Shown here piece after piece: positions 43,263 to 53,692 of a stretch of DNA of 64,000 bases (position 1 is its first letter; every line of letters begins with the position of its first letter). The position numbers and the translations under genes were made by a program. The stretch spans positions 1-64,000 of the forward strand of contig CACXKA010000004.1 of assembly GCA_902768125.1 (NCBI GenBank), given 5' to 3'. This DNA is from an uncultured Bacteroidales bacterium. Lineage in GTDB: Bacteria; Bacteroidota; Bacteroidia; Bacteroidales; Bacteroidaceae. The notes beneath the pieces were generated by a model that saw only the letters and a list, made by a program, of their open reading frames with translations, was not told the origin of the DNA and did no database searches.

Positions 43263-44752
43263 AGCTTCTGTTTGATATAGGGGATGATCTGGGTCTCGCT
43301 TTTCAGCACCCTGAACGACACAATGGCTGACACCACCAACATCAGGGCTGTCACAATCTTCATCCAAGGATTCTCATGGAGAGCAGTAATCACAGCCACT
43401 GTGAAGCAGATGAACAGGAATCCATAAACCTTCATCTTACTGAAGTTGAAACGATAGCCATAGTGGATGCCATAGAGCACATGAACCAGCATCATGTCGA
43501 GGAATCCTGCAACAGACAAAGCCCAGCCTGCTCCTTCCAATCCCCACCACTTGAAGGCATAAGGAATGGCTATGGCAATGAAGATGTCATAGACAAGTTC
43601 TGTGAGCATATACATGTGGGAATCCCCCTTTGCCAAAGCCAAGTAAGCAACTGGCAATGCCAATGCCCTGAAGAACATGAAGAAGGAAGCACATATCGCC
43701 ATAGGCACAGCATCCACAAACTCGCTGGAGAACAACAAGGGCACAATGACTGGCATGGCAAGCACAAAGAATGTGAGGACAGGAGCCATGAGCAACACAC
43801 CCACCTCTATCTGCTGATTGATGGTCTTGTTCATGCGCTCAGGGTCATGGTGAGAGGCTGAAAGACGAGGAAAATAGTCTGCCTCAAACGCCACAAAGAC
43901 GATGTTGGCATAACTGACTGCCAAGATGTAACCGCTATTGTAAAGTCCCACATCTGCCAATTCACCAAAACGAAGTATCAAGGCACGAATGACATACTCA
44001 GCACCTTGTCCGAAGATACCAGCAATGATATAGCCCACACCCAGTTTCAGCATGGGAAGACCCTTGGAGTATTCATCCTTGGAGAAGAAAGAAACACTCC
44101 ACGGCACCACCTTGGTACTCTCTCGAAGATGAATGGCAAGCACTGCCACAGTACACAGCACCAGTGAGCACACAATGCCATCCACACCCCAGAACAGATA
44201 GATGGGGGTACTGATAAGCAAAGTGGCAAGGGCACTGAACACAGAAATCAATGCCACCTTCTTCAGCTTCTTCATTCCCTTCAGGATGGCAATCTCACCA
44301 CCCTGCACAGCCAGCATTCCCACCATCAGGGAAAGGATGGCAAAATGAGGCATGTAGTCGTAGGTTTCAAATGTCCAATAGCTAATCTGACGGGACAAAG
44401 CCAGACAAATCAGCATGCCCAGCAAACCTGAGAACAGGCACCAAGTACGAACAGTCTTGACAAACTGATGGACTTCCTCTTCCGTTCCATGGTCAAACAG
44501 CTCAGCCACATGCTTCACTGCACTGAACGAAAGACCAAAATCTGTGGATTGATTGATTAAATGAATGGCATTGTTGAACAAATTGATCAATGCCATGCCC
44601 GATGGACCCAAAAACTCCGAAACCACCTTGTTCCTTGCAACCGACACCAACATTGTGATGCCCTGAATACCACCAAACAAACCCGTGTATTTGAGCACGT
44701 GGTCATAAGTGGCATCACTTTCTTGCACCGTATGAGGAGTTTTTTCTTCCAT
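43250..44752 (-). CDS. Polysaccharide (O-antigen-type) flippase
   Basis: About 500 residues, ~12-14 membrane spans, Wzx/RfbX-like start (LFGGIQGITMLVSVARNKVVSEFLGPSGMALINLFN). Probably flips lipid-linked oligosaccharides across the inner membrane. ATG at 44773 coincides with the -7 box (44771-44778), so ATG 44752 (MEEKTPHTV) is the start. Only flippase and one glycosyltransferase are present here; the rest of the pathway must lie elsewhere. Confidence 0.85.
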   Translation of the reverse strand: MEEKTPHTVQESDATYDHVLKYTGLFGGIQGITMLVSVARNKVVSEFLGPSGMALINLFNNAIHLINQSTDFGLSFSAVKHVAELFDHGTEEEVHQFVKTVRTWCLFSGLLGMLICLALSRQISYWTFETYDYMPHFAILSLMVGMLAVQGGEIAILKGMKKLKKVALISVFSALATLLISTPIYLFWGVDGIVCSLVLCTVAVLAIHLRESTKVVPWSVSFFSKDEYSKGLPMLKLGVGYIIAGIFGQGAEYVIRALILRFGELADVGLYNSGYILAVSYANIVFVAFEADYFPRLSASHHDPERMNKTINQQIEVGVLLMAPVLTFFVLAMPVIVPLLFSSEFVDAVPMAICASFFMFFRALALPVAYLALAKGDSHMYMLTELVYDIFIAIAIPYAFKWWGLEGAGWALSVAGFLDMMLVHVLYGIHYGYRFNFSKMKVYGFLFICFTVAVITALHENPWMKIVTALMLVVSAIVSFRVLKSETQIIPYIKQKLWRK

Positions 44753-44770
44753 CTTCAAAAAAATATCGTG

Positions 44771-44903
44771 CAAAGGTAATAAAAAGTTTAGAGTTTAGGG
44801 TTTAGAGTTTAGAGTTTTTTAGCAAACAGGATATTTTTTCATCTAATAAAAAACATTTACGTCCAACTCTAAACCCTAAACTCTAAACTTTTTACTATCT
44901 TTG
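44771..44903. promoter_or_regulatory. Divergent promoters separated by a perfect 29-bp inverted heptamer repeat
   Basis: Minus-strand TACCTTTG (44778-44771) for the flippase and plus-strand TATCTTTG (44896-44903) for the hydroxyacid dehydrogenase. Between them, arms 44781-44809 and 44865-44893 are exact reverse complements made of GTTTAGA/GTTTAGG heptamers. Each arm starts 2 bp from its -7 box. Neither promoter has a TTTG -33 box. Confidence 0.75.
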
Positions 44904-44921
44904 CACCGAAAACATCAACTT

Positions 44922-45875
44922 ATGAAGATTGTAATACTTGACGCATACACCGTTGACCAAGGCGAACTGACCTGGGACGGACTGAAAGAACTGGCAGAAG
45001 TGGAAGTGTATGAACGCACTGCACCTGATGAAGTGATTGCCCGATGCAAGGGTGCTGAGATGGTGCTCACCAACAAGGTGGTGCTGGATGCCTCCATCCT
45101 CAACATGCTGCCACGCCTGCAATACATTGGTGTGCTTGCCACAGGCTACAATGTGGTGGACCTTGAAGTGGCAAGCCGTCAGAACATCGTGGTGACCAAC
45201 ATCCCTGCCTACTCCACTGAGAGTGTGGCACAAATGGTGTTCTGCCACCTGCTCAACATTGTCAGCCACGTGGACTACTATGCCATTGAGAACCGTTCTG
45301 GCAGATGGACAAACTCACCAGACTTCTGCTATCTTGACCATGACCTCTTTGAGCTGAACGGCAAGAAGATGGGTATCATTGGACTTGGCAACACGGGTAT
45401 GGCAACAGCACGCATTGCTGCAGGATTTGGACTCCAAGTGCTGGCATACACTTCCAAAGATGAAGACAACCTCCCCTTTGGCATCATGAAGGCAGACTTA
45501 GACACCATCTTTGAGCAATGTGACATCGTCTCTCTCCATTGCCCACTCACAGAGGACACCAAGCATCTGGTGAATGCAGAACGACTTGCCAACATGAAGT
45601 CAACTGCCATCCTCATCAACACAGGACGGGGTCCATTGGTCAATGACCAGGATGTGGCAGATGCCCTCAACAACGACCAGATTGCTGCCTATGGAGCCGA
45701 TGTGCTCACCACAGAACCAGCCCCAGCAGACAATCCACTCCTCTCAGCCAAGAACTGCTATCTCACCCCTCATATTGCATGGGCTACACGAGAAGCCAGA
45801 CAACGTCTCATCAACATCTGCACAGAAAACGTCAGGGCTTACCTCGACGGAGAACCTGTGAATCAAGTGAACTAA
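44922..45875 (+). CDS. D-2-hydroxyacid dehydrogenase (glycerate dehydrogenase/hydroxypyruvate reductase-like)
   Basis: About 317 residues from MKIVILDAYTVDQGEL. Catalytic Arg/Glu/His arrangement of the family: NTGRGPLVND (Rossmann end), DVLTTEPAPADNPLL, and PHIAWATREARQRL. NAD-binding IGLGNTGMATARIAAGF. Closest to plant/bacterial glycerate dehydrogenases by the TGYNVVDLEVASRQNIVVTNIPAYSTESVAQ stretch. ATG 44901 overlaps the -7 box, hence 44922. Confidence 0.9.
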   Translation: MKIVILDAYTVDQGELTWDGLKELAEVEVYERTAPDEVIARCKGAEMVLTNKVVLDASILNMLPRLQYIGVLATGYNVVDLEVASRQNIVVTNIPAYSTESVAQMVFCHLLNIVSHVDYYAIENRSGRWTNSPDFCYLDHDLFELNGKKMGIIGLGNTGMATARIAAGFGLQVLAYTSKDEDNLPFGIMKADLDTIFEQCDIVSLHCPLTEDTKHLVNAERLANMKSTAILINTGRGPLVNDQDVADALNNDQIAAYGADVLTTEPAPADNPLLSAKNCYLTPHIAWATREARQRLINICTENVRAYLDGEPVNQVN

Positions 45876-45889
45876 ACTACATAACCTAT

Positions 45890-46081
45890 ATGACAGACCA
45901 CTTACCACAAGACCCCTTCATGCTGGTGTCAACCATCAACATGCTCCTCAGAGACCATGAATTTGACTCTCTGGAAGAACTTTGTGCCTTCTTTGACTAC
46001 AAACTGGACGTCATGAAGGAAGAGTTGAAAGAAAATGGTTTTGAATACAACGAAGAACAGAAACAAATAAAGGCTCTTTGA
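45890..46081 (+). CDS. DUF4250 domain protein
   Basis: 63 residues from MTDHLPQDPFMLVSTINMLL: the pattern LPxDPxMLxSxxNxxLRD...LEELCxxFxxxxxxxxxxLxxxGFEYNEEQ is DUF4250. Small cytosolic protein of unknown function, 15 bp after the dehydrogenase stop and closed by a terminator. Confidence 0.8.
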   Translation: MTDHLPQDPFMLVSTINMLLRDHEFDSLEELCAFFDYKLDVMKEELKENGFEYNEEQKQIKAL

Positions 46082-46103
46082 GTTGTATCTAAAATGAAAA
46101 AAA

Positions 46104-46138
46104 CAAAAGAGAGGATGTACTTCACACCCTCTCTTTTT
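46104..46138. terminator. Bidirectional terminator
   Basis: AAAAGAGAGG/CCTCTCTTTTT stem with T-tracts on both strands between convergent DUF4250 and esterase genes. Confidence 0.8.
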
Positions 46139-46159
46139 ATGGTTGATAGAAATCGTTTC

Positions 46160-47413
46160 TTATTTGAACAGCAACTGTGCGAATTCATAGAGGCTACGAC
46201 GCCAAGTGTGGAACTCGTGTGCTGTGCCTGGTGATTCATAACCAACAGCATTCATGCCGAGCTGCTCCTTGATGTTCTTGGCAGCCTCAACACAACCCAT
46301 GTTCTCCTTGCCACCACCACTCATGAAGAGGAGCTTGGTGTTCTTAGCGAAACCTTCTGAGTTCTTCACCTGGTCAACACTCCAAGCACCACTACTGAAT
46401 GAACCTACATAAGCGAATTTGCCAGGATTAGCAAGAGTGACCTCACGAGCTTGCATACCACCCATTGAGAGACCTGCGTATGCACGATGTGCAGGATCTG
46501 CAATCACACGGTAGTTCTTCTCTATCATTGGCATGATATCATTGAAGAGCACGTTCTTGAAACCGTCAGCAAAACCGCCACCGAAACCACCAAAGCCACC
46601 AAAGCCACCTTGTGGACGCTGACCACCCTGAGGACGCTGACCACCCTGAGGACGCTGACCGCCCTGAAGACCTTGAGGCATCTCACCTGCTGGAAGTGGT
46701 TTATTTGCATTCAGACCATTATCCATCACGACAATGAATGGAACAGCCTTCTTAGCTGCGATGAGGTTATCCAAGATAGAGGCAACATGACCCTGATATG
46801 GCCAGCTGTACTCGTTCTCACCCATACCGTGCTGCAGATACAGAACTGGGAACTTCTTGGTAGGATTAGTGAAGTACTCGTTAGGCAGATAAACGAAGCA
46901 ACGACGCATCTTCTCTGTGTAAGAAGAATAGTAGTAAACCTCACCCATAGAGCCTTGAGGAACATTCTTCACCTGCCAGAAATCCTGGTCTTCAGAAGGA
47001 ACTTCAATACCGCTACCCCAACGGCTTGCACCATAGTAGTAGAGGCTTCCTGGATCTGGAACACTTGCTCCGTCAACATTCAACTGATAGTAGTGGAAAC
47101 CTGGATCCTGAGGAGCAGAAGTACCTGTCCACACACCATTCTCGTCCTTGGTCATGGTATAAATCTTACCTGCAATGTCAAGACCCACCTTTGTAGCATT
47201 AGGTGCAGAAATCTGAGCACGAACTTGGCGTGCTGAGTTCACCATAGGATACTGTTTGCTGTCCTGATTGCTTAATGCTGGTTTGAAGTCCTCTGATACA
47301 GCTGCTTCAGAGTCTACCCAAGGGTTTCCCTGACCACGACCACCGAAACCACCAAACTGCGCTGACGCTGTCAAACTAACAAGCGTCATCAATGATAGAA
47401 TAATTTTTTTCAT
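46160..47413 (-). CDS. Secreted esterase (CE1/feruloyl-esterase-like) with N-terminal E-set domain
   Basis: About 417 residues from MKKIILSLMTLVSLTASA. Signal peptide, an AQFGGFGGRGQG start, an E-set/CBM48-like domain (~60-150: VRAQISAPNATKVGLDIAG), then an esterase-D-like alpha/beta hydrolase with VLYLQHGMGENEYSW, nucleophile Ser in YAGLSMGGMQAR and His in GTAHEFHTWRRSLYEF. A low-complexity QGGQRP/FGG loop (nt ~46570-46665) sits in the catalytic domain. Typical of Prevotella xylan utilisation esterases, but no glycosidase is adjacent. Confidence 0.85.
   Translation of the reverse strand: MKKIILSLMTLVSLTASAQFGGFGGRGQGNPWVDSEAAVSEDFKPALSNQDSKQYPMVNSARQVRAQISAPNATKVGLDIAGKIYTMTKDENGVWTGTSAPQDPGFHYYQLNVDGASVPDPGSLYYYGASRWGSGIEVPSEDQDFWQVKNVPQGSMGEVYYYSSYTEKMRRCFVYLPNEYFTNPTKKFPVLYLQHGMGENEYSWPYQGHVASILDNLIAAKKAVPFIVVMDNGLNANKPLPAGEMPQGLQGGQRPQGGQRPQGGQRPQGGFGGFGGFGGGFADGFKNVLFNDIMPMIEKNYRVIADPAHRAYAGLSMGGMQAREVTLANPGKFAYVGSFSSGAWSVDQVKNSEGFAKNTKLLFMSGGGKENMGCVEAAKNIKEQLGMNAVGYESPGTAHEFHTWRRSLYEFAQLLFK
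46611..46665. repeat. 18-bp intragenic tandem repeat
   Basis: About three copies of an 18-bp unit encode RPQGGQ repeats in the esterase. The unit is a multiple of 3, so copy changes stay in frame. Confidence 0.7.
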
Positions 47414-47487
47414 GTGATTAGTAAAAAATAAATAATAAATAATGTAAAAGTTATAACGTCTTTTTGACACCACACAGCCCTAAAGGT

Positions 47488-47530
47488 TTAAAAACAATCG
47501 TTGCCTTAAGAAATAAGACAACGATTGATT
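47488..47530 (-). terminator. Terminator of the carboxylesterase gene
   Basis: Minus-strand stem CAATCGTTG/CAACGATTG with inner CTTA/TAAG and TTTTTAAA tail, 28 bp after the stop. Confidence 0.8.
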
Positions 47531-47554
47531 TTACCATTCACTTGGAGCTATGAT

Positions 47555-49084
47555 TTAACGACCAAAGCCACCAAAGCCAAAGCCCTGTCCCTGAGGTGCT
47601 TTCTCTGGCTCACCGAAGAAGGAAGCCTCAGCATCCTTGTCGTTGAGTTTGAACACCATGAACTTAGGATTCTGCTCTGTGCAAGGAGCCCATGCACCAC
47701 CCTTAGGACCATTAGGATCACTGTACTTAGCAAAGTTGGTCCAAGCAGTCAGCATCTTCTCAGAAAGATCCCAGTCACCCTTTGTCCAAGGACGCCAGCA
47801 GTGCTTGAGAGACTTGAACACGAACCAAAGGTCTGATGAGTGGAAAGCACCCTTCAAACGCTGGGTCACTTCTGGGTGAGAACCATCGTCTGGCAAAGGA
47901 CGTGCAAACTCATAAGCCCAAGCCTTACCACCCTTCTGTGCACGAACTTTACAGAACTCTGCAATGTTTGGAGCCATGTCGCCCATATCGTTGAGGGTGT
48001 AACCAATCATATAAGGAACGTCTGCCAGTGTGCCTTCACGAGTAGCATCGTCAAAGCTCTTCACGCTGACATAACCATCAATCATTGGCATATAGCCCAT
48101 GCCCATACGCATCATGCCTCCCATGCCACCACCTTGCTGGTTAGCGCTGTTCACTTGTGAGTAAATAGTAGGCAATGCAAAGACTGTCTCGGTTGAAGCC
48201 TGACGCATCTTCTGCAGGTCAGTCATACCAGCCCAGTCAAACATCTTCTTGGCGTTGTTGGCTGCATCTTCAACAGTGCCACCGCTGTAACGGCCACCCA
48301 TCATGCCACCACCATTAGGATTAGGAATGCTGAGACCCTGAGCACTCATGATAACTGCCTTGTGGAACAAACCACGAGCCAGTGGAGACTCACAAAGGGT
48401 GCGCACACTACCACCACCTGCACTCTGTCCGAAGATAGTCACGTTGTTGGGGTCACCACCAAACTGAGCAATGTTCTTCTTGATCCACTTGAGTGCCTCA
48501 ATCTGGTCGAGGATACCATAGTTGCCTGATACCTTGTTGGGGCTTTCAGCTGCAAGATCTGGGTGACAAAGGAATCCGAAGATACCCAGACGGTAGTTGA
48601 TGGTTACGAGCACCACATCCTTGGCACCCCACTCCTGTCCGTCGAACTCTGGCTCAGAACCAAAGCCCTCACGATAGCCACCACCATGAATCCACAGGGC
48701 AACAGGAAGTTTCTTGCCGGCATTGCCTGGAGCCTTTGTCCAAACATTCAAATAGAGACAATCCTCGCTGAAAGCAGCCTCCTTGCCATAACCCCATTCA
48801 GTGTAGTAACCACCTGTGTACTGGATAGCCTGATAACTTGGACGACCAAAGGTGTCGCAAATCTTCACACCCTTCCAAGGCACAACAGGCTGTGGAGCCT
48901 TCCAACGGTTCTCTCTGATAGGAGGAGCAGCATAAGGAATTCCACGATAAACGAACACCTCAGGATGATCGTCAGCCTTCACGCCCTGCACCTGACCACC
49001 TTCGATAGTCAACACAGGATTGTTCTGTGCGTTGCCACTTGCACATGCAAGCAGAAGTGACAAGCCTAAAAGAAGTTTTTTCAT
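47555..49084 (-). CDS. Secreted type B carboxylesterase
   Basis: About 509 residues from MKKLLLGLSLLLACASGNAQ. Type-B signature EDCLYLNVWTKAP and nucleophile elbow GQSAGGGSVRTL; oxyanion WIHGGGYREGFG; C-terminal catalytic His likely in FHSSDLWFVF. It ends in QGFGFGGFGR, the same FGG-rich composition as the adjacent esterase and the Spy-like proteins. Hydrolyses unknown ester or acylated carbohydrate. -7 box TATCTTTG at 49170-49163. Confidence 0.85.
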   Translation of the reverse strand: MKKLLLGLSLLLACASGNAQNNPVLTIEGGQVQGVKADDHPEVFVYRGIPYAAPPIRENRWKAPQPVVPWKGVKICDTFGRPSYQAIQYTGGYYTEWGYGKEAAFSEDCLYLNVWTKAPGNAGKKLPVALWIHGGGYREGFGSEPEFDGQEWGAKDVVLVTINYRLGIFGFLCHPDLAAESPNKVSGNYGILDQIEALKWIKKNIAQFGGDPNNVTIFGQSAGGGSVRTLCESPLARGLFHKAVIMSAQGLSIPNPNGGGMMGGRYSGGTVEDAANNAKKMFDWAGMTDLQKMRQASTETVFALPTIYSQVNSANQQGGGMGGMMRMGMGYMPMIDGYVSVKSFDDATREGTLADVPYMIGYTLNDMGDMAPNIAEFCKVRAQKGGKAWAYEFARPLPDDGSHPEVTQRLKGAFHSSDLWFVFKSLKHCWRPWTKGDWDLSEKMLTAWTNFAKYSDPNGPKGGAWAPCTEQNPKFMVFKLNDKDAEASFFGEPEKAPQGQGFGFGGFGR

Positions 49085-49162
49085 GTTAAAATAATGTTTA
49101 GGTTGTAAAAATAAGAATAGATATATTTGATATAAATTTTGATAGATAGTAACATCCGAGGG

Positions 49163-49170
49163 CAAAGATA
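49163..49170 (-). promoter_or_regulatory. -7 box of the carboxylesterase
   Basis: Minus-strand TATCTTTG, ~80 bp before ATG 49084. Confidence 0.55.
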
Positions 49171-49304
49171 GGAAGAATATCTCAAACAATCATCATTTTT
49201 GCCATAAAAGAATAAATTTATTTGTCCATGATGCATTTTTTTGCGATATTCGCAACGAAAATAACAATTCAACTATTTCCTATTTAATTATCAAAAGACA
49301 CAAA

Positions 49305-50183
49305 ATGAAAAAGCTCGTGACATTACTGGTGACAATGGTGTGCTTGGCATCTGCCTCTGCAGCCAATCCCGTCATCAAGAACTTAGGCGATTCAAAGTAC
49401 AGCATCGAAGTAGGCGACCTCTTCATGACCATCAATGGTGGTGGAGGCGGCAAAATCCTTTCCTTTAAATATAAGGATGTGGAGGTCATCTCACAATCCA
49501 CTTTCCCTGAGAGTTTCGGAAGCACCTTCTGGACAAGTCCTCAGAAGGAATGGAACTGGCCTCCTGTGCAGGAATTTGACAAACAGCCCTACACCGTGGA
49601 GGAGAAAGGCAATTCACTCGTGATGACCAGTAATGTGTCAGCACGCCTGAAATACAAAATCCGTAAGGAATTCAGCGTGGATGCCAAGAGCAACGCCATT
49701 GTGGTCACCTACTCCATCATCAACGAATCAGGTGAGACTCGCAAGGTGGCTCCTTGGGAAATCACACGCGTTCCCAACGAAGGTCTGATTTTCTTCGATG
49801 CTCCCACCGACCAAATCACCCCTGCTGACCTCATGCCTTTCAAGTCAGAGTTTGGCATCTCTTGGTATCAGACAGACGAAGCTAACCAAAACCGCAAAAT
49901 CAATGCTGACGGCAAAGGTTGGCTGGCATACCTGAACAACGGTCTGCTGATGGTGAAGAAGTTCCAAGACCTGAACGCTTCACAGCCTGCTCCAGAGGAG
50001 GCAGAGATTCAGGTGTATGTGAACAGAGGCAAGAGCTACATCGAACTGGAAAGCCAGGGTGCCTACACAGAACTGAAAGCTGGCGAATCACTCGACTGGA
50101 CCGTCAAATGGTTCCTGACTCCTTATGAAGGTGCAGCTCCATCCAAAGCCCTTCTGAAGAAGGTCAAGAAACTGGTAAAATAA
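49305..50183 (+). CDS. Secreted DUF4380-type protein
   Basis: 292 residues: signal peptide (MKKLVTLLVTMVCLASASA) and a beta-rich galactose-mutarotase-like fold (MTINGGGGGKILSFKYKDVEVI, FGSTFWTSPQKEWNWPP, TYSIINESGETRKVAPWEITRVP). Resembles DUF4380, likely a periplasmic carbohydrate-binding or epimerase-like protein. Divergent from the carboxylesterase. Confidence 0.7.
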   Translation: MKKLVTLLVTMVCLASASAANPVIKNLGDSKYSIEVGDLFMTINGGGGGKILSFKYKDVEVISQSTFPESFGSTFWTSPQKEWNWPPVQEFDKQPYTVEEKGNSLVMTSNVSARLKYKIRKEFSVDAKSNAIVVTYSIINESGETRKVAPWEITRVPNEGLIFFDAPTDQITPADLMPFKSEFGISWYQTDEANQNRKINADGKGWLAYLNNGLLMVKKFQDLNASQPAPEEAEIQVYVNRGKSYIELESQGAYTELKAGESLDWTVKWFLTPYEGAAPSKALLKKVKKLVK

Positions 50184-50198
50184 AACCAACAACAATAG

Positions 50199-50240
50199 GA
50201 AAGCCATCAACACGAAATGCATGTTGATGGCTTTTTCTTT
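50199..50240. terminator. Terminator between DUF4380 and hisB
   Basis: Stem AAAGCCATCAACA/TGTTGATGGCTTT, then TTCTTTT; works for the plus strand, possibly both. Confidence 0.8.
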
Positions 50241-50260
50241 TCTTTGAAAGTGTTCAGTTA

Positions 50261-51328
50261 CTACAGCACTCCCTTGCTACTGGGCAACTGGAACTTGTAG
50301 ATATCACGCTTGACCGCCATCTTGATGCTGCGGGCAAGTGCCTTGAAGATTCCTTCAATCTTGTGGTGCTCGTTGTCACCCTCAGCCTTAATGTTGAGGT
50401 TCATTTGAGCCGCATCGCTGAAGGACTTGAAGAAATGGAGGAACATCTCAGTCGGCATGTCCCCTACCCGTTCACGCTTGAATTCAGCATCCCAAACGAG
50501 CCAGGCACGACCACCAAAGTCGAGTGCCACAGAGCAGAGACAATCATCCATCGGGAGGGTGTAACCATAGCGTTCAATGCCTCGCTTGTCACCCAGAGCT
50601 TTGCGAATGCACTCACCAAGGGCAATACCCGTATCCTCAATCGTGTGGTGTTCATCCACATTGAGGTCTCCCTTCACCTGAATACGGAGGTCAATGGAAC
50701 CATGCTTGCCAATCTGCTCCAGCATGTGGTCGAAGAAGCCAAGCCCTGTGCTGATGTCACATTGCCCAGTACCATCAAGATTGAGGCTGATGTCGATGTC
50801 CGTCTCCTTGGTAGTGCGACGCACAGAAGCAGTCCTTTCTCCAGCAAAAAGAATCTCCGTGATTTCATCCCATGATTGCACGTTGTCACCCAGAATCAGG
50901 TATTTGCAACCCAGGTTCTGAGCCAGTTGCTTGTCAGTCTCACGGTCACCAATCACGTAGCTGTTGGCAAGGTCGTACTCTCCTGTCATATACTTCCCCA
51001 TCATGCCTGTTCCAGGCTTGCGAGTGGGCAGGTTGTCTGCAGGGAAAGAGCGGTCGATGAGGATGTCATCAAACGTGATTCCCTCTCCTTTCAGCGTGTT
51101 GAGCATCAGGTTGTGTGTAGGCCAGAAGTCTTCCTCTGGATAGGAAGCCGTACCCAGTCCGTCTTGATTGCTCACCATCACAAACTCGAAGTCAAGTTTG
51201 GTGCGGATGAAGTTGAGGTTGCGAATCACGCCTGGAACAAACTGAAACTTCTCGAAAGAATCAATCTGTTCGTCAGCTGGCTCCACAAGGATGGTGCCAT
51301 CGCGGTCGATGAATAATGCCGTCTTCAT
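50261..51328 (-). CDS. hisB: Bifunctional histidinol-phosphatase/imidazoleglycerol-phosphate dehydratase
   Basis: About 355 residues. An N-terminal HAD phosphatase ([17 protein letters not shown], nucleophile Asp8) and a C-terminal IGP dehydratase ([55 protein letters not shown]). Fused form as in enterics and Bacteroidetes. Start 51328 (MKT) is preferred to 51334. Last gene of hisGDCB. Confidence 0.95.
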   Translation of the reverse strand: MKTALFIDRDGTILVEPADEQIDSFEKFQFVPGVIRNLNFIRTKLDFEFVMVSNQDGLGTASYPEEDFWPTHNLMLNTLKGEGITFDDILIDRSFPADNLPTRKPGTGMMGKYMTGEYDLANSYVIGDRETDKQLAQNLGCKYLILGDNVQSWDEITEILFAGERTASVRRTTKETDIDISLNLDGTGQCDISTGLGFFDHMLEQIGKHGSIDLRIQVKGDLNVDEHHTIEDTGIALGECIRKALGDKRGIERYGYTLPMDDCLCSVALDFGGRAWLVWDAEFKRERVGDMPTEMFLHFFKSFSDAAQMNLNIKAEGDNEHHKIEGIFKALARSIKMAVKRDIYKFQLPSSKGVL

Positions 51329-51339
51329 ATACAATTTGA

Positions 51340-51360
51340 CGATTTACAATTTACAATCTT
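51340..51360. repeat. Two-copy ATTTACA repeat
   Basis: ATTTACA twice at 7-bp period in the hisC-hisB gap. Confidence 0.35.
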
Positions 51361-51366
51361 TATTTC

Positions 51367-52404
51367 TCACACGTATTGTCTCAATGCTGAGAGCAATTTG
51401 GTGTTCTCGTCTTTCGTACCTACCGTGAAGCGGAGGCAGTCACCACAAAGATGAACGCGGTTGCGGTTACGCACAATCACCCCTTTCTGCACCAGATACT
51501 GATAGATGCTATCAGCATTCGTCACACGGGCAAGAATGAAATTGGCATCTGTAGGATAGACCTTCTTGCAGATGGGCAGGAGGGCAAGAGACTTCATGAG
51601 TGTTTCACGTTCCTCAAGAATCATGGTGATGTGGCGTTGCAACAACGTTGCATTGCTCAGCACCTCCAGACCTTTCTTCTGGGTGAGTACATTCACATTG
51701 TAAGGATATTTCACTTTGTTGTAAAGTCCGATGATCTCCGTGCTGGCAAATGCCATACCCAGACGAATACCTGCTGCTCCCCACGCTTTAGAGAACGTGG
51801 CAAGAACGATGAGGTTGGGATATTTCGGAATGTCGAAACGGAAAGGCCGTTGGGATGAGAAGTCGCTATAGGCCTCATCCACAATGACGATGCCCTGGAA
51901 CTGCTCGATGACCTTCTCAATCTTGGCACGCTGAAAAGCATTACCTGTAGGATTGTTGGGCGAACAGATGAAGATGATTTTTGTGTTCTCATCACACGCT
52001 GCCAACAGCGCATCGGGATCAATGTCGTAGTTCTCATCAAGTGACACCTTGCGATATTCCACGTCGTTCACATCGGCACATACCTCATACATGCCGTAGG
52101 TTGGGTCGATGGCCACCACATTGTCCTTGCCTGGACGGCAGAAGATACGGTATGGCAAATCTATCGCCTCATCACTACCATTGCCCAGGAAGATATTGCC
52201 AACAGGCACACCCTTCATAGGAGAAATCGCCTGCTTCAGTTCTTCCTGCAATGGATCAGGATAACGGTTCACGCCGTTGGGATAAGGGTTCTCGTTGGCA
52301 TCGAGGAAAGCTTCAGCCTTCACTCCCTTAAACTCGTCACGAGCGCAACTATATGGTTTGAGCGCCCAAATGTTGGGACGCACTAATTCTTGTAGTGGTT
52401 TCAT
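51367..52404 (-). CDS. hisC: Histidinol-phosphate aminotransferase
   Basis: 345 residues, fold-type I PLP enzyme. [26 protein letters not shown] and the PLP lysine in [17 protein letters not shown]-terminal [25 protein letters not shown]. Starts with an ATGA overlap on hisD. Confidence 0.95.
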   Translation of the reverse strand: MKPLQELVRPNIWALKPYSCARDEFKGVKAEAFLDANENPYPNGVNRYPDPLQEELKQAISPMKGVPVGNIFLGNGSDEAIDLPYRIFCRPGKDNVVAIDPTYGMYEVCADVNDVEYRKVSLDENYDIDPDALLAACDENTKIIFICSPNNPTGNAFQRAKIEKVIEQFQGIVIVDEAYSDFSSQRPFRFDIPKYPNLIVLATFSKAWGAAGIRLGMAFASTEIIGLYNKVKYPYNVNVLTQKKGLEVLSNATLLQRHITMILEERETLMKSLALLPICKKVYPTDANFILARVTNADSIYQYLVQKGVIVRNRNRVHLCGDCLRFTVGTKDENTKLLSALRQYV

Positions 52405-53681
52405 AATGATTGAAGTCTTACAGTCATTGCATTTTTGTGAGCATCCAACTGCTCAGCCTCTGCCATCAGTTCGACAGCACGACCGATAGAACGGATACCC
52501 TCTGCTGACAATTCTTGGAAAGTAATCTTGCGGCAGAATGAATCGAGGTTCACACCGCTGTATGCCTTGGCATAGCCAGATGTTGGAAGTGTATGGTTTG
52601 TGCCTGAAGCATAGTCACCAGCCGACTCACAAGAGTAGTTGCCGAGGAACACACTACCAGCATTCACCACCCTGTCGGCAAAGGAAGCATAGTCCTTGAT
52701 GGCGAGAATCAGATGCTCAGGAGCATACTCGTTCGTCATCTTCACCACCTCCTCCATATCCTTCACAATGATGAGCTTGGAATACTGAAGGGATTGTTCT
52801 GCTATCTCCTTGCGAGGCAACAAAGCCAGTTGTCTGTCCACCTCCGTATTCACCTTCTCAGCCATTGCCTCTGAAGTCGTGATGAGGATGACCTGCGAAT
52901 CCACGCCATGTTCTGCCTGAGAGAGCAAGTCGGCAGCCACGAACACGGGATTAGCCGTATCGTCAGCCACTACCGCCACCTCAGAAGGACCAGCAGGCAT
53001 GTCAATTGCCACCTCATGCAGGCTCACCTGTTGCTTGGCTGCCATCACAAACTGATTGCCTGGACCGAATATCTTGCTGACTTTGGGTACAGATTGCGTA
53101 CCATAAGCCATCGCACCAATTGCCTGAACACCACCCGCCTTGAAGATTTTGCTGACACCAGCCACTTTCGCCGCCATCAGAATGGCAGGATGCACTTTGC
53201 CCTCACGGTTGGGAGGTGTACAAAGCACGATCTCCTGGCACCCTGCAATCTTGGCAGGAGTGGCAAGCATCAACACCGTCGAGAACAAAGGTGCCGTTCC
53301 TCCAGGGATATAGAGACCCACCTTCTCAATCGCCACCGACTTCTGCCAGCACACCACCCCAGGGGCAGTCTCCACCTTCTCTCCTTCAAACTTCTGAGAG
53401 GCATGGAACTTCTCAATGTTGGCATGAGCAAGGTTCAACGCTTCCTTCAAGTCATCAGATACAAGTGCTTCTGCCTCAGCAATTTCTGCTTCAGATACAG
53501 CCAAAGAGTCAAGCTTCACCTTGTCGAACTTTTCTTCAAAAGCCTTCACAGCCGAATCGCCATACTGCCGAATCTGGTCGAGTACTGTCTGCACAGTCTC
53601 ACGCAGTTCAGAAGCATCACGATGCGGACGTTCGAGCAAAGTTGCCCACTCCGCCTGATTGGGATATTTAATGATGTTCAT
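52401..53681 (-). CDS. hisD: Histidinol dehydrogenase
   Basis: 426 residues, full length. Contains the zinc/substrate regions [64 protein letters not shown] and the C-terminal [22 protein letters not shown]-dependent last two steps of histidine synthesis. Confidence 0.95.
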   Translation of the reverse strand: MNIIKYPNQAEWATLLERPHRDASELRETVQTVLDQIRQYGDSAVKAFEEKFDKVKLDSLAVSEAEIAEAEALVSDDLKEALNLAHANIEKFHASQKFEGEKVETAPGVVCWQKSVAIEKVGLYIPGGTAPLFSTVLMLATPAKIAGCQEIVLCTPPNREGKVHPAILMAAKVAGVSKIFKAGGVQAIGAMAYGTQSVPKVSKIFGPGNQFVMAAKQQVSLHEVAIDMPAGPSEVAVVADDTANPVFVAADLLSQAEHGVDSQVILITTSEAMAEKVNTEVDRQLALLPRKEIAEQSLQYSKLIIVKDMEEVVKMTNEYAPEHLILAIKDYASFADRVVNAGSVFLGNYSCESAGDYASGTNHTLPTSGYAKAYSGVNLDSFCRKITFQELSAEGIRSIGRAVELMAEAEQLDAHKNAMTVRLQSL

Positions 53682-53692
53682 TTTCAGTCAAC

